7,378 bases of DNA from NCBI GenBank assembly GCA_037439705.1, contig JBBIVP010000109.1, positions 1 to 7,378 on the forward strand, given 5' to 3'. The stretch comes from JBBIVP01 sp037439705 [NCBI: bacterium]. Lineage in GTDB: Bacteria; JBBIVP01. The number at the start of each line of letters is the position of its first letter. Positions within the stretch are counted from its first letter, which is position 1. The notes under the pieces were generated by a model. That model did no database searches. It was not told where the DNA came from and worked only from the letters and a program-made list of their open reading frames with translations. Position numbers and translations under genes: made by a program. Positions 1-6,348 of the stretch are shown piece after piece.

Positions 1-8
1 GTCGGCAT
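1..8 (-). CDS. Possible first codons of a leftward gene cut by the window edge
   Basis: An ATG on the minus strand begins at position 8 and reads ATG CCG before the window ends, so only two codons can be seen and no product can be named. The reason to list it is its place: a consensus leftward promoter (TTGACA/TATAAT, 23-50) ends 15 bases before it. That predicts an RNA start near position 16 and a leader of only about 6-9 bases, too short for a normal ribosome binding site. Another start further left is equally possible. Confidence 0.3.
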
Positions 9-22
9 TTCTTAAATATATT

Positions 23-50
23 ATTATATTCCTTTTACAATAATTGTCAA
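23..50 (-). promoter_or_regulatory. Consensus sigma-70-type promoter reading leftward
   Basis: On the minus strand a perfect -35 box TTGACA (50 to 45) is followed after 16 bases by a perfect -10 box TATAAT (28 to 23). It points away from dnaK and would drive a gene lying mostly left of the window. Its -35 box lies in a 24-base block that recurs at the promoter of the LysM operon. The boxes are seen directly; use of the promoter is inferred. Confidence 0.65.
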
Positions 51-67
51 GTATTTGTATAAGTTAT
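44..67. repeat. 24-base promoter-associated block, left copy
   Basis: The plus strand reads TTGTCAA, then GTATTTGTAT, then AAGTTAT. The same order recurs at 7313-7336 with only two differences (G51 to A and A53 to T), in the same orientation. Read on the minus strand, each copy supplies the -35 box TTGACA(A) of a strong leftward promoter plus the 17 bases upstream of it. That position suits an UP element or activator site. The copies do not look like a mobile element: they have no coding sequence and no target-site duplication. Confidence 0.6.
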
Positions 68-99
68 TCTATCTAAATTAGAACTCTATGCAAGAAAAA

Positions 100-127
100 T
101 TGACATCTTTTAAAACTTGATTACTTT
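100..127 (+). promoter_or_regulatory. Probable dnaK promoter
   Basis: A perfect -35 box TTGACA (100-105) is followed after 16 bases by a poor -10 candidate TACTTT (122-127), placing the RNA start near 134 and leaving a leader of about 23 bases that includes the ribosome binding site. The -10 matches TATAAT at only three positions. A second possibility is TATAAG (58-63) with TTTACA (34-39) 18 bases upstream. I see no CIRCE operator (TTAGCACTC and its inverted partner) in 1-156, so HrcA control is not supported by the sequence. A weak -10 could fit an alternative or activated sigma factor. Confidence 0.4.
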
Positions 128-144
128 ATCTACAAGAAATAAGC

Positions 145-150
145 AGGAGG
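145..150 (+). promoter_or_regulatory. dnaK ribosome binding site
   Basis: AGGAGG lies six bases before the ATG at 157. It is a strong Shine-Dalgarno sequence that settles the dnaK start. It contrasts with the LysM gene and the first permease of this window, which have weak or no such site. Confidence 0.9.
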
Positions 151-156
151 TTAAAA

Positions 157-2055
157 ATGGGAAGAATAATAGGAATTGACCTTGGAACCACCAATTCGGT
201 AGCCGGATATTATGAAGGTGGACAGGTAAAGATAATTCCAAATGCAGAAGGGTCAAATCTTACACCATCGGTGGTAGCATTTACAAAAGATGGCCAGGTT
301 CTCGTGGGACAACTTGCAAAAAGACAGGCAATCACAAATCCTGAAAATACCTTTTTTTCAGTAAAAAGGTTTATTGGAAGAAGATATGATGAGGTCCAAG
401 AAGAAATAAAAATGGTTCCATATCGGGTGGAGAGAGGTCCTCATGATGACGCAAGGTTGGAATGTCCAGCAACAGGAAGGGTATATGCTCCTCAGGAAAT
501 TTCAGCCCTTGTGCTCCAGAAAATAAAAAAAGATGCGGAGGCATTTCTCGGGGAAAAAATCACAGAAGCAGTAATAACTGTCCCTGCATATTTTAACGAC
601 TCACAGAGACAGGCGACAAAGGATGCAGGAAGAATTGCTGGATTTGATGTAAAAAGGATAATAAATGAACCAACTGCCTCTGCTCTCGCTTATGGACTGG
701 AGAAAAAGAAAAATCATAAAATTGCAGTTTATGACTTTGGGGGTGGAACATTTGACATATCAATTCTTGAGGTTGGAGATAATGTCGTTGAGGTTATAGC
801 CACAAACGGAGATACCCATCTCGGAGGAGACGACCTTGACCAAAGGATTATAAAATGGATTCTTGAGGAATTCATGTCAGAAAATGGCATAGACCTTTCA
901 AAAGATAGAATGGCAATGCAGAGACTGAAAGAAGCTGCGGAAAAAGCAAAAATAGAACTTTCAACACTTAAAGAGACAGAAATCAACCTTCCCTTCATCA
1001 CCGCTGATCACACGGGACCAAAACATCTCCTTTTAAAATTAACAAGAGCAAAGTTTGAATCGCTCGTTCAGGATTTAATTGAAAAAACTCTGGGACCTGT
1101 TGAACAGGCACTAAAAGATGCTGGCTTAAAGCCATCCCAGATAGATGAAGTTGTGCTTGTAGGAGGTTCAACAAGAATTCCCAGGGTTCAGGAACTCGTC
1201 AGAGAGTATTTCGCAAAGGAGCCTTATAAAGGGGTAAATCCAGATGAGGTAGTTGCAGCTGGTGCTGCGGTTCAGGCGGGAGTCCTCAGGGGAGATGTAA
1301 AAGACATACTCCTTCTTGATGTCACTCCGCTTTCTCTTGGAGTAGAAACACTTGGAGGAGTAATGACAAAACTTATTGAAAGGAACACAACAATACCTGT
1401 GAGAAAATCAGAAATTTTTACTACCGCTGAGGACAATCAAACTACTGTAGAAATCCATGTCCTTCAAGGAGAAAGACCCCTTGCTAAGGACAACAGAACC
1501 CTTGCAAAATTCAGACTTGAAGGAATACCCCCTGCTCCAAGAGGAATCCCTCAGATAGAGGTGACATTTGACATAGATGCAAACGGGATTTTGAATGTAT
1601 CAGCAAAAGACTTGGCAACTGGTAAAGCACAAAAAATCACAGTAACAGCATCAAGCGGTTTAACAGAGGAAGAAATAAAAAAGATGATAGAAGAAGCTCA
1701 AATCCATTCCGAGGAAGACAGAAAGATGAAAGAGGTAGTAGATACAAGAAACCAGCTTGACGGACTCATTTATCAAACTGAAAAACTTCTTAGGGAGCAC
1801 AGAGACAAAATACCTGAAGCAGAAATAAGAGCAATAGAGGAAGCAATAAACGAAGGAAAAAAGGTAAAGGATTTAAACGACATATATCAATTGAGAAATG
1901 CCATAAACAGAATAACCACTTCCTCACACAGAATTGCAGAAATTCTCTACAGAGCAGCCTCTGCTGGAAGAACAACGGGTTCATCAAAGGGAGACGGCGA
2001 AAACAAAACCGAAAAAGATGATGTAATTGATGCTGAGTATGAGGAAAAAAAGTGA
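157..2055 (+). CDS. dnaK: Molecular chaperone DnaK (Hsp70)
   Basis: This is a full-length 632-residue cytoplasmic Hsp70, which binds exposed hydrophobic peptides in an ATP-driven cycle, normally with DnaJ and GrpE. The ATPase domain occupies about residues 1-380, with the phosphate-1 loop [10 protein letters not shown] (5-14), the phosphate-2 motif DFGGGTFD (193-200) and the adenosine motif VGGSTRIP (335-342). The interdomain linker and start of the substrate domain read [12 protein letters not shown] (383-394). The substrate-binding beta domain follows to about 505, then a helical lid to about 605. The tail is charged and ends in [11 protein letters not shown], close to the usual DnaK C-terminus. 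The ATG at 157 has a strong AGGAGG site and gives the canonical N-terminus. No grpE or dnaJ is adjacent: a leftward promoter lies upstream and an opposite gene downstream, so dnaK appears to be transcribed alone. No disruption or missing motif is seen. Confidence 0.97.
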   Translation: MGRIIGIDLGTTNSVAGYYEGGQVKIIPNAEGSNLTPSVVAFTKDGQVLVGQLAKRQAITNPENTFFSVKRFIGRRYDEVQEEIKMVPYRVERGPHDDARLECPATGRVYAPQEISALVLQKIKKDAEAFLGEKITEAVITVPAYFNDSQRQATKDAGRIAGFDVKRIINEPTASALAYGLEKKKNHKIAVYDFGGGTFDISILEVGDNVVEVIATNGDTHLGGDDLDQRIIKWILEEFMSENGIDLSKDRMAMQRLKEAAEKAKIELSTLKETEINLPFITADHTGPKHLLLKLTRAKFESLVQDLIEKTLGPVEQALKDAGLKPSQIDEVVLVGGSTRIPRVQELVREYFAKEPYKGVNPDEVVAAGAAVQAGVLRGDVKDILLLDVTPLSLGVETLGGVMTKLIERNTTIPVRKSEIFTTAEDNQTTVEIHVLQGERPLAKDNRTLAKFRLEGIPPAPRGIPQIEVTFDIDANGILNVSAKDLATGKAQKITVTASSGLTEEEIKKMIEEAQIHSEEDRKMKEVVDTRNQLDGLIYQTEKLLREHRDKIPEAEIRAIEEAINEGKKVKDLNDIYQLRNAINRITTSSHRIAEILYRAASAGRTTGSSKGDGENKTEKDDVIDAEYEEKK

Positions 2056-2070
2056 ATTAACTAAAATTGC

Positions 2071-2090
2071 CCTGTTTTTATAAACTTAGG
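2071..2090 (-). terminator. Weak candidate terminator between convergent genes
   Basis: The 61-base gap between dnaK and the opposite gene holds one small hairpin. CCT pairs with AGG and GTTT with AAAC around the loop TTAT, with a two-base TT bulge in one arm. On the minus strand it is followed by GCAATTTTAG, a poor U-tract; on the plus strand no T-run follows. It may help end the minus-strand gene, but the evidence is thin and Rho-dependent ending is as likely. Confidence 0.25.
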
Positions 2091-2116
2091 AGTGCTGAAG
2101 GACACAGTGAGAGAGA

Positions 2117-4027
2117 TTATCTACACTCTACTCTGTTAAGAAGTTCAAGAACCGTAGAACGAACAATTTCGCTTATATCCGTAGATGTAGGTTCAACCAA
2201 GAAACATTTAGATTTTCCGGACCTGTGAAGTTCAGAAAATCCCCTTTCTGAAACCTCATACAGATTGCTATGAACTTCAACCTCGTATATGCACATTTTC
2301 GCCAAATTCAATAATCCTTTTTTAATTGTTTCAACTTTTATCTCCATACTCCATCTTATGCCAAGCAACTTCAACTGCTCTATCTCTGTGCCAATGTTTA
2401 TGCCTGATAGGTTCACTCCTTCAATGCACCTGTTTATCCTCTCACCAATCGTATGTTCATCAACAAGGGCAACATTTTTCCTTCCTTCAACAGCATCAGA
2501 TGCTGAAGAATACACAGTTTCCTTATATCTCCCCTTCACCTTTATTAACACCCAGCACTTCTCATGAGGTATACCGCACCTTACCGCCGTATTTATTCTG
2601 GCGGACGCACCTAACAAAATTGGTTCTTCACCCTCTGGATAAACACTAACCCCCAAATTGACATCAGTAGATTGTAATGGACATTTGCTTACAAGTTTAA
2701 TAGGTATTAACAGAATATGCTTATCTTCTTTTTGAACAAGAGACTGTTGATTCTCTGTAATTGTAAAACAATAAGGAGACTTGACCGGCGAGGCGAAAGC
2801 AGTAAAAGATTGAGAGAAATCAGGGATTATCTCCACTTTCAAAAAAGCCTGCTCCCCAAACTCTAAAACTCCATTGTTATTACCCTCGGAATCATCCAGA
2901 TTTACTTTACCTATCACAGCGGTCACACCTTTGGGTTGAAAATGGGGAACAGGTTCTTCAATTTTTTCCTCCAAATATAGTGGAGTAGGAATTCCCATCT
3001 CAACAGGTTTCTCAATTTCTCCTACCCTCTGGATTTCTGCTTCTTCTTTTTTCTCAAGGAACCTTTTACTTGAAAGTTTCAAACTTACACTGCTCTTCAC
3101 CTTCTCACAGTCCTTACACTCTGCATAAGCATAAATTACACATTCCTCAGGAATAATGATGCGTGATAGGTCCACAGATTCTTTTATACCCACACTAAAC
3201 ACCACATCCTTATAGATGTCCTTATCAATTACTCCCACCTCAACCTCTTTATACTTAAGAGAGAGAACATCAAACAAACCCTTTAACCCTTCCAAAAGAT
3301 ATACCGTGGTATTCTCCGCAGGAATCCTTCCTGAATTATACAATCTCACTATTATGGCCCCATCCTCACCCACTTCCAAAACACCATCTCCATTTCTATC
3401 TGAAAATTTAATACTGCTTATTTCCAGCGAGGGATTTTCCACTGACCTGTATCTTGAAGAAAAATACCCTGTTGTCACTCTCATAAACAAATTCCGAAAG
3501 TTATCAAAAGGAGAAGGCGGGAAACCCCAGTTTACTCCTCCTTCAAGAGAAAGAAATTTTGCAAGCGCGATGCCCAATCCAGCCTCAGCTTCTCCACCCC
3601 ATCCATTGACCGGTTGAGGGTCATCGCATAAACCCTTTACACACTGAAATCTGATAAATCCTCCTCCTCCGTATAAAAATATTTGAACCTGATTAGCAAT
3701 ATGTTTGCTGAATACAAGGTATGGATGAAAAATAGGTATAGAATCTTTATAATCGTCTGATAAAAGAGAGAACTGATAGGCACCTATATTTATACCAAAA
3801 CCTATACCAGGATCAAAAAATGTAAACATAAACCTTAACTGGGAAGAAATAAAATCACCTATATTTCTGGAATTAAACGAATAAAAAAAACCACCTCCAC
3901 CAAGTGAGAAGGACTTAAAGCCTATTACCTTCTTTCTGAAATATCCTTTGCCTTCCACCGGAACAAGAAGTAAAATAAAAATTGTTACCAATAGGTGAAT
4001 AATGTTTATTACTTTAACCTTCTTCAT
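2117..4027 (-). CDS. Secreted protein with barrel-like N-terminus and two NGDG/NNNG-VLE-GE modules, function unknown
   Basis: I do not recognise this 636-residue protein as a named family. Residues 1-27 look like a signal peptide (MKKVKV, then a long hydrophobic run ending VEGKG). Residues 30-192 are rich in Gly and aromatics in alternating strands (SLGGGGFFYSF, GIGFGINIGAYQF, FLYGGGGFIRF), as in small outer-membrane beta-barrels. Two similar modules follow, each opened by a possible calcium loop: DRNGDGVLEVGE (210-221) and GNNNGVLEFGE (382-392). A charged, Pro-containing linker (about 323-366) separates them. The C-terminal part (about 490-636) is mixed alpha/beta and loosely recalls CsgG/LPP20-like envelope domains; that is a guess. 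There are 13 Cys after the signal, including CKDC (304-307), suggesting disulfides. I chose the ATG at 4027, preceded by GAGGAAGGG, over an in-frame GTG at 4066: the GTG lacks a ribosome site, would put 13 charged residues before the signal, and lies upstream of the predicted RNA start. It is transcribed alone. Confidence 0.75.
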   Translation of the reverse strand: MKKVKVINIIHLLVTIFILLLVPVEGKGYFRKKVIGFKSFSLGGGGFFYSFNSRNIGDFISSQLRFMFTFFDPGIGFGINIGAYQFSLLSDDYKDSIPIFHPYLVFSKHIANQVQIFLYGGGGFIRFQCVKGLCDDPQPVNGWGGEAEAGLGIALAKFLSLEGGVNWGFPPSPFDNFRNLFMRVTTGYFSSRYRSVENPSLEISSIKFSDRNGDGVLEVGEDGAIIVRLYNSGRIPAENTTVYLLEGLKGLFDVLSLKYKEVEVGVIDKDIYKDVVFSVGIKESVDLSRIIIPEECVIYAYAECKDCEKVKSSVSLKLSSKRFLEKKEEAEIQRVGEIEKPVEMGIPTPLYLEEKIEEPVPHFQPKGVTAVIGKVNLDDSEGNNNGVLEFGEQAFLKVEIIPDFSQSFTAFASPVKSPYCFTITENQQSLVQKEDKHILLIPIKLVSKCPLQSTDVNLGVSVYPEGEEPILLGASARINTAVRCGIPHEKCWVLIKVKGRYKETVYSSASDAVEGRKNVALVDEHTIGERINRCIEGVNLSGINIGTEIEQLKLLGIRWSMEIKVETIKKGLLNLAKMCIYEVEVHSNLYEVSERGFSELHRSGKSKCFLVEPTSTDISEIVRSTVLELLNRVECR

Positions 4028-4056
4028 CCGCCCTTCCTCTCTACAAGTTTTTTTCT

Positions 4057-4085
4057 CTTTTACCACAGAAGGACTGACCGGTCAA
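4057..4085 (-). promoter_or_regulatory. Probable promoter of the secreted-protein gene
   Basis: On the minus strand TTGACC (4085 to 4080) is followed after 17 bases by TAAAAG (4062 to 4057), giving an RNA start near 4050 and a short leader holding GAGGAAGGG before the ATG at 4027. The sequence just upstream is AT-rich (ATTATAAAATTTTC), which could act as an UP element. An alternative -10, TATAAA (4097 to 4092), has no good -35 box. Confidence 0.5.
4075..4084. promoter_or_regulatory. Perfect 10-base palindrome over the -35 box, likely operator
   Basis: TGACCGGTCA is its own reverse complement and stands out as GC-rich within AT-rich intergenic DNA. It overlaps the -35 box TTGACC of the secreted-protein gene, where a bound protein would block RNA polymerase. 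TGACC/GGTCA half-sites are common in TetR-family operators, so a TetR-type repressor is the first guess. No regulator gene is present in the window. Confidence 0.45.
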
Positions 4086-4266
4086 GAAAATTTTATAATG
4101 ATCTCTGAAAAAGACAGGAATCATTTTTTGGCGAGTTTGTTATGATTGGGAATAAAGGAAAACAAAAAGAAATACTTAAAGTTATCAATTCACATATTTA
4201 AAACATGGACAAAAATATATACGGCCAAATGCAGGTGAATTAATTGTAAAGGCCACAAGCAAAATT

Positions 4267-5286
4267 TCAAATTTTTCTCCCTTGAAAACACCTATTTAAA
4301 TAATAAGATATAGCTCCGCACTCAAAAACTGCAATCATAATTACAAAAAATGGATGAATAAATCCCCTAAATGATAAAGCAAGTGTTAAAAAAATTAAAA
4401 AAACTGAAAGAAAGAATAATCCTATGGATTTAAGAAACGGAGAAAAAGTGAATATCTCTCCTGCATAAGGAATACCAATGGAAGAAATGCCTCCTATAAA
4501 GGAAATGCTAATAAATATAAGTTTTGTCCATATAAAATTTCTGTAAATAGAAGTATCAATATCCTCTTTTTCCAGTATCTTTTTCATTCTGCAAAGTTCA
4601 AAAAGGGAAAGAGCAAAAATCTCACTTTCAGAAAACCTTTTCTCTAACAAGAAACCATTAATGGGAATTTTTAATGAATCTGTCATTTCTGCTGGAAAGC
4701 CATATTTATATATCCTCGCCTTTTCTATCATAATTCCATCTTCATCAATTTTTCCCATTTTAGCCTTAATAAGAGATGTGATTCTGCCCTCATCAATAAA
4801 AAAAATCTCAATATCAAAAATTAAGCCCTTCTCGGGAAATATACTCCCAAAATGAAATATATAATTTTTCCTTTTTGTCCAGTAGTCGGTTTTGGGCACA
4901 GTAATTTCCTCTTTGTAAAGGCTCTTAATTTCAAGAAATCTCTTTTCACTTTTCACCACTATTCCCTCCATGAAAATAAAAAGAAAAAGGCATATCAAAA
5001 GAAAAATGGGAATTGAATTTTTGAATAGAAATTTGCCATCAAACCCGATGGACGGAAGTGCCATAAGTTCATTTCTTATTTTCATAAAGTAATAGGAAAT
5101 GAAAATACCAGCAAAAACAGAAAATGGTATAGAAAAAGAAAACAGAGCAGGAAACTTCCAGAAAATAAGGCCCCAAACTTGAGAAGGCTTATCAGGAATT
5201 CTCAAAAGTTCAACAAAAAAAATGGTACTTATAAGAGAAGAAAACACAAAAGATGAAAGAATTATGAACAGAAGATGGCTTCTCAT
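4267..5286 (-). CDS. LptF/LptG-family permease (second copy in operon)
   Basis: This 339-residue inner-membrane protein fits the YjgP/YjgQ (LptF/LptG) family, subunits of the ABC transporter that extracts lipopolysaccharide and feeds it to the periplasmic Lpt bridge. Three membrane helices (about 5-27, 46-68, 91-111) precede a soluble periplasmic beta domain (about 112-245), and three follow (about 252-272, 286-307, 310-330): the family layout. The family's 'SEL...GIS' cytoplasmic coupling region is matched by RNELMALPSIGF (71-82), and its 'L-s-EL' segment before helix 4 by LSLFELCRMKK (227-236). The ATG at 5286 shares one base with the upstream stop (TAATG), implying translational coupling; an AGG seven bases before the ATG may serve as ribosome site. 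It is probably LptG by position, but F and G cannot be separated safely by eye. The ATPase (lptB), lptA and lptC are not in this window. It is the last gene of the operon. Confidence 0.85.
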   Translation of the reverse strand: MRSHLLFIILSSFVFSSLISTIFFVELLRIPDKPSQVWGLIFWKFPALFSFSIPFSVFAGIFISYYFMKIRNELMALPSIGFDGKFLFKNSIPIFLLICLFLFIFMEGIVVKSEKRFLEIKSLYKEEITVPKTDYWTKRKNYIFHFGSIFPEKGLIFDIEIFFIDEGRITSLIKAKMGKIDEDGIMIEKARIYKYGFPAEMTDSLKIPINGFLLEKRFSESEIFALSLFELCRMKKILEKEDIDTSIYRNFIWTKLIFISISFIGGISSIGIPYAGEIFTFSPFLKSIGLFFLSVFLIFLTLALSFRGFIHPFFVIMIAVFECGAISYYLNRCFQGRKI

Positions 5287-6344
5287 TATGAACCTGTAAA
5301 TTCACATCCTTTTAAGTAATTCTTCTTGTTTTTAATCCGTATGAAAACAATAATTAAACCAAAACCTGTTGGAAAAGGAATGCCTATGAAAGGATTTACC
5401 ACTCCCTTATTTGATAAAACTTTAAGAACCGCGTAAAAAGAGAAAAAGGACAAATAAATTACACAGCCAAGTAAAAGAGTGAAAGAAAACTTTCTTTCCG
5501 TAAGCGCAAATCCAAGAGGAATGGAAAAAATTGCAAAAAGAAAAGTATTGAAAGGATAAATAAGCCTTTCAAGTGCCTCAACTATAACTGGATTTGGATT
5601 ATATCCCGCTTTTTTTAATTCCTTTGCGAACCGGAAAAGCTCTTTGATAGATAGGGACTTTTTAAAAAATTTCTTCTTTATCTTTTCAGTGAATATGGAA
5701 ACCGGAAATTTCATTTCATCAAATTCAAAAAAGTAAAATTTATCTTTGGAATATAAAGCCCCTGACCCTTTCCTGAGCACTATTTTTCCACCATCAACAA
5801 AACCTTCTCTGGAAAAAAGAGAAAGTTCTCCCCTCTCCTCTTTATAACTAAGAAAAATGTTTTTTAAAAGATTTCCTTCATTCCTTTCAACAAAAAAACT
5901 TGTATTTTCAAAAGTACGAAATGTCCCATAACTTATTATTGATTCAACCTGTATTTCCTCGTATTTTTTTTCAAATTTCTTCCACCCCCAGGGACCAATA
6001 TAAATGGAAAACATATATGAAATTCCTGTTATAAAGATAGAAATAATGAACAAGGGTTTACCAATCCTCCATGCACTCATACCGAGAGATACTCCTGCGA
6101 GAAGAAAATTTTCAAGTGCCAGTTTTCCGAGAAGCAAAATTGACGAAAGAAATGTAACAAAAGGAAAAAAATATATGAAATATGAGGGGACGACATAAAT
6201 TCCAATTATGACTGATGCATTTTTAGGAACAAACCCCTCTATTTCTGGAGAGAATATTTTTATTATGAAGAATAAAGCAATTCCACTTATTCCTGTAGAA
6301 ACGAAATAGAGAAGAAAAAGAAGAGAAATATCCTTCTTCAGCAA
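5286..6344 (-). CDS. LptF/LptG-family permease (first copy in operon)
   Basis: This 352-residue inner-membrane protein is the partner permease of the next gene and would form the transmembrane pair of the lipopolysaccharide exporter with it. Helices lie at about 6-30, 54-74 and 96-116, a periplasmic beta domain at about 117-230, then helices at about 262-282, 285-306 and 318-337. The stretch FFPFVTFLSSILLLGKLA (59-76) followed by LENFLLAGVSLG (77-88) matches the conserved family region after helix 2. LSIKEL (231-236) and ERLIYPFNTFLFAIFSIPLG (259-278) match the conserved approach to helix 4. The start is a TTG four bases after the stop of the LysM gene, with at best a GAG as ribosome site. 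It is the only conventional start between the upstream in-frame stop (6386 to 6384) and the first helix, so coupling to the upstream gene is likely. It is LptF-like by order, but the letter is not certain. Confidence 0.85.
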   Translation of the reverse strand: MLKKDISLLFLLYFVSTGISGIALFFIIKIFSPEIEGFVPKNASVIIGIYVVPSYFIYFFPFVTFLSSILLLGKLALENFLLAGVSLGMSAWRIGKPLFIISIFITGISYMFSIYIGPWGWKKFEKKYEEIQVESIISYGTFRTFENTSFFVERNEGNLLKNIFLSYKEERGELSLFSREGFVDGGKIVLRKGSGALYSKDKFYFFEFDEMKFPVSIFTEKIKKKFFKKSLSIKELFRFAKELKKAGYNPNPVIVEALERLIYPFNTFLFAIFSIPLGFALTERKFSFTLLLGCVIYLSFFSFYAVLKVLSNKGVVNPFIGIPFPTGFGLIIVFIRIKNKKNYLKGCEFTGS

Positions 6345-6348
6345 ATGC

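Larger units (their letters stand above)
4028..4266. other. Intergenic region between the secreted-protein gene and the permease operon
   Basis: This 239-base stretch holds the promoter and palindrome of the left gene in its first 60 bases. The rest is AT-rich with no coding sequence I can support. CAATTCAC (4186-4193) is partly mirrored by GTGAATTAATTG (4235-4246), and GGCC occurs at both 4223-4226 and 4251-4254. Neither makes a convincing terminator hairpin for the operon that ends at 4267. Confidence 0.5.

Noticed and set aside
72-82. Small inverted repeat TCTAA-A-TTAGA upstream of dnaK, as a possible heat-shock operator
   Set aside because: The arms are only five bases, wholly AT-biased apart from one C and one G, and the sequence is unlike CIRCE. 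Such repeats are expected by chance here.
3216-3617. Plus-strand 133-codon frame opposite the secreted-protein gene
   Set aside because: Low-quality Ser/Pro/Thr-rich translation with no ribosome site. The opposite strand carries a coherent signal peptide and domain motifs.
4027-4066. Longer N-terminus for the secreted protein, starting at a GTG at 4066
   Set aside because: No ribosome site precedes the GTG, the 13 extra residues are charged and spoil the signal peptide, and the probable -10 box (4057-4062) lies inside them. The ATG at 4027 has GAGGAAGGG in front.
4186-4254. CAATTCAC / GTGAATTAATTG and paired GGCC as a terminator for the permease operon
   Set aside because: The matching arms are short, the loops are 24-40 bases long, and no U-tract follows a stable stem.
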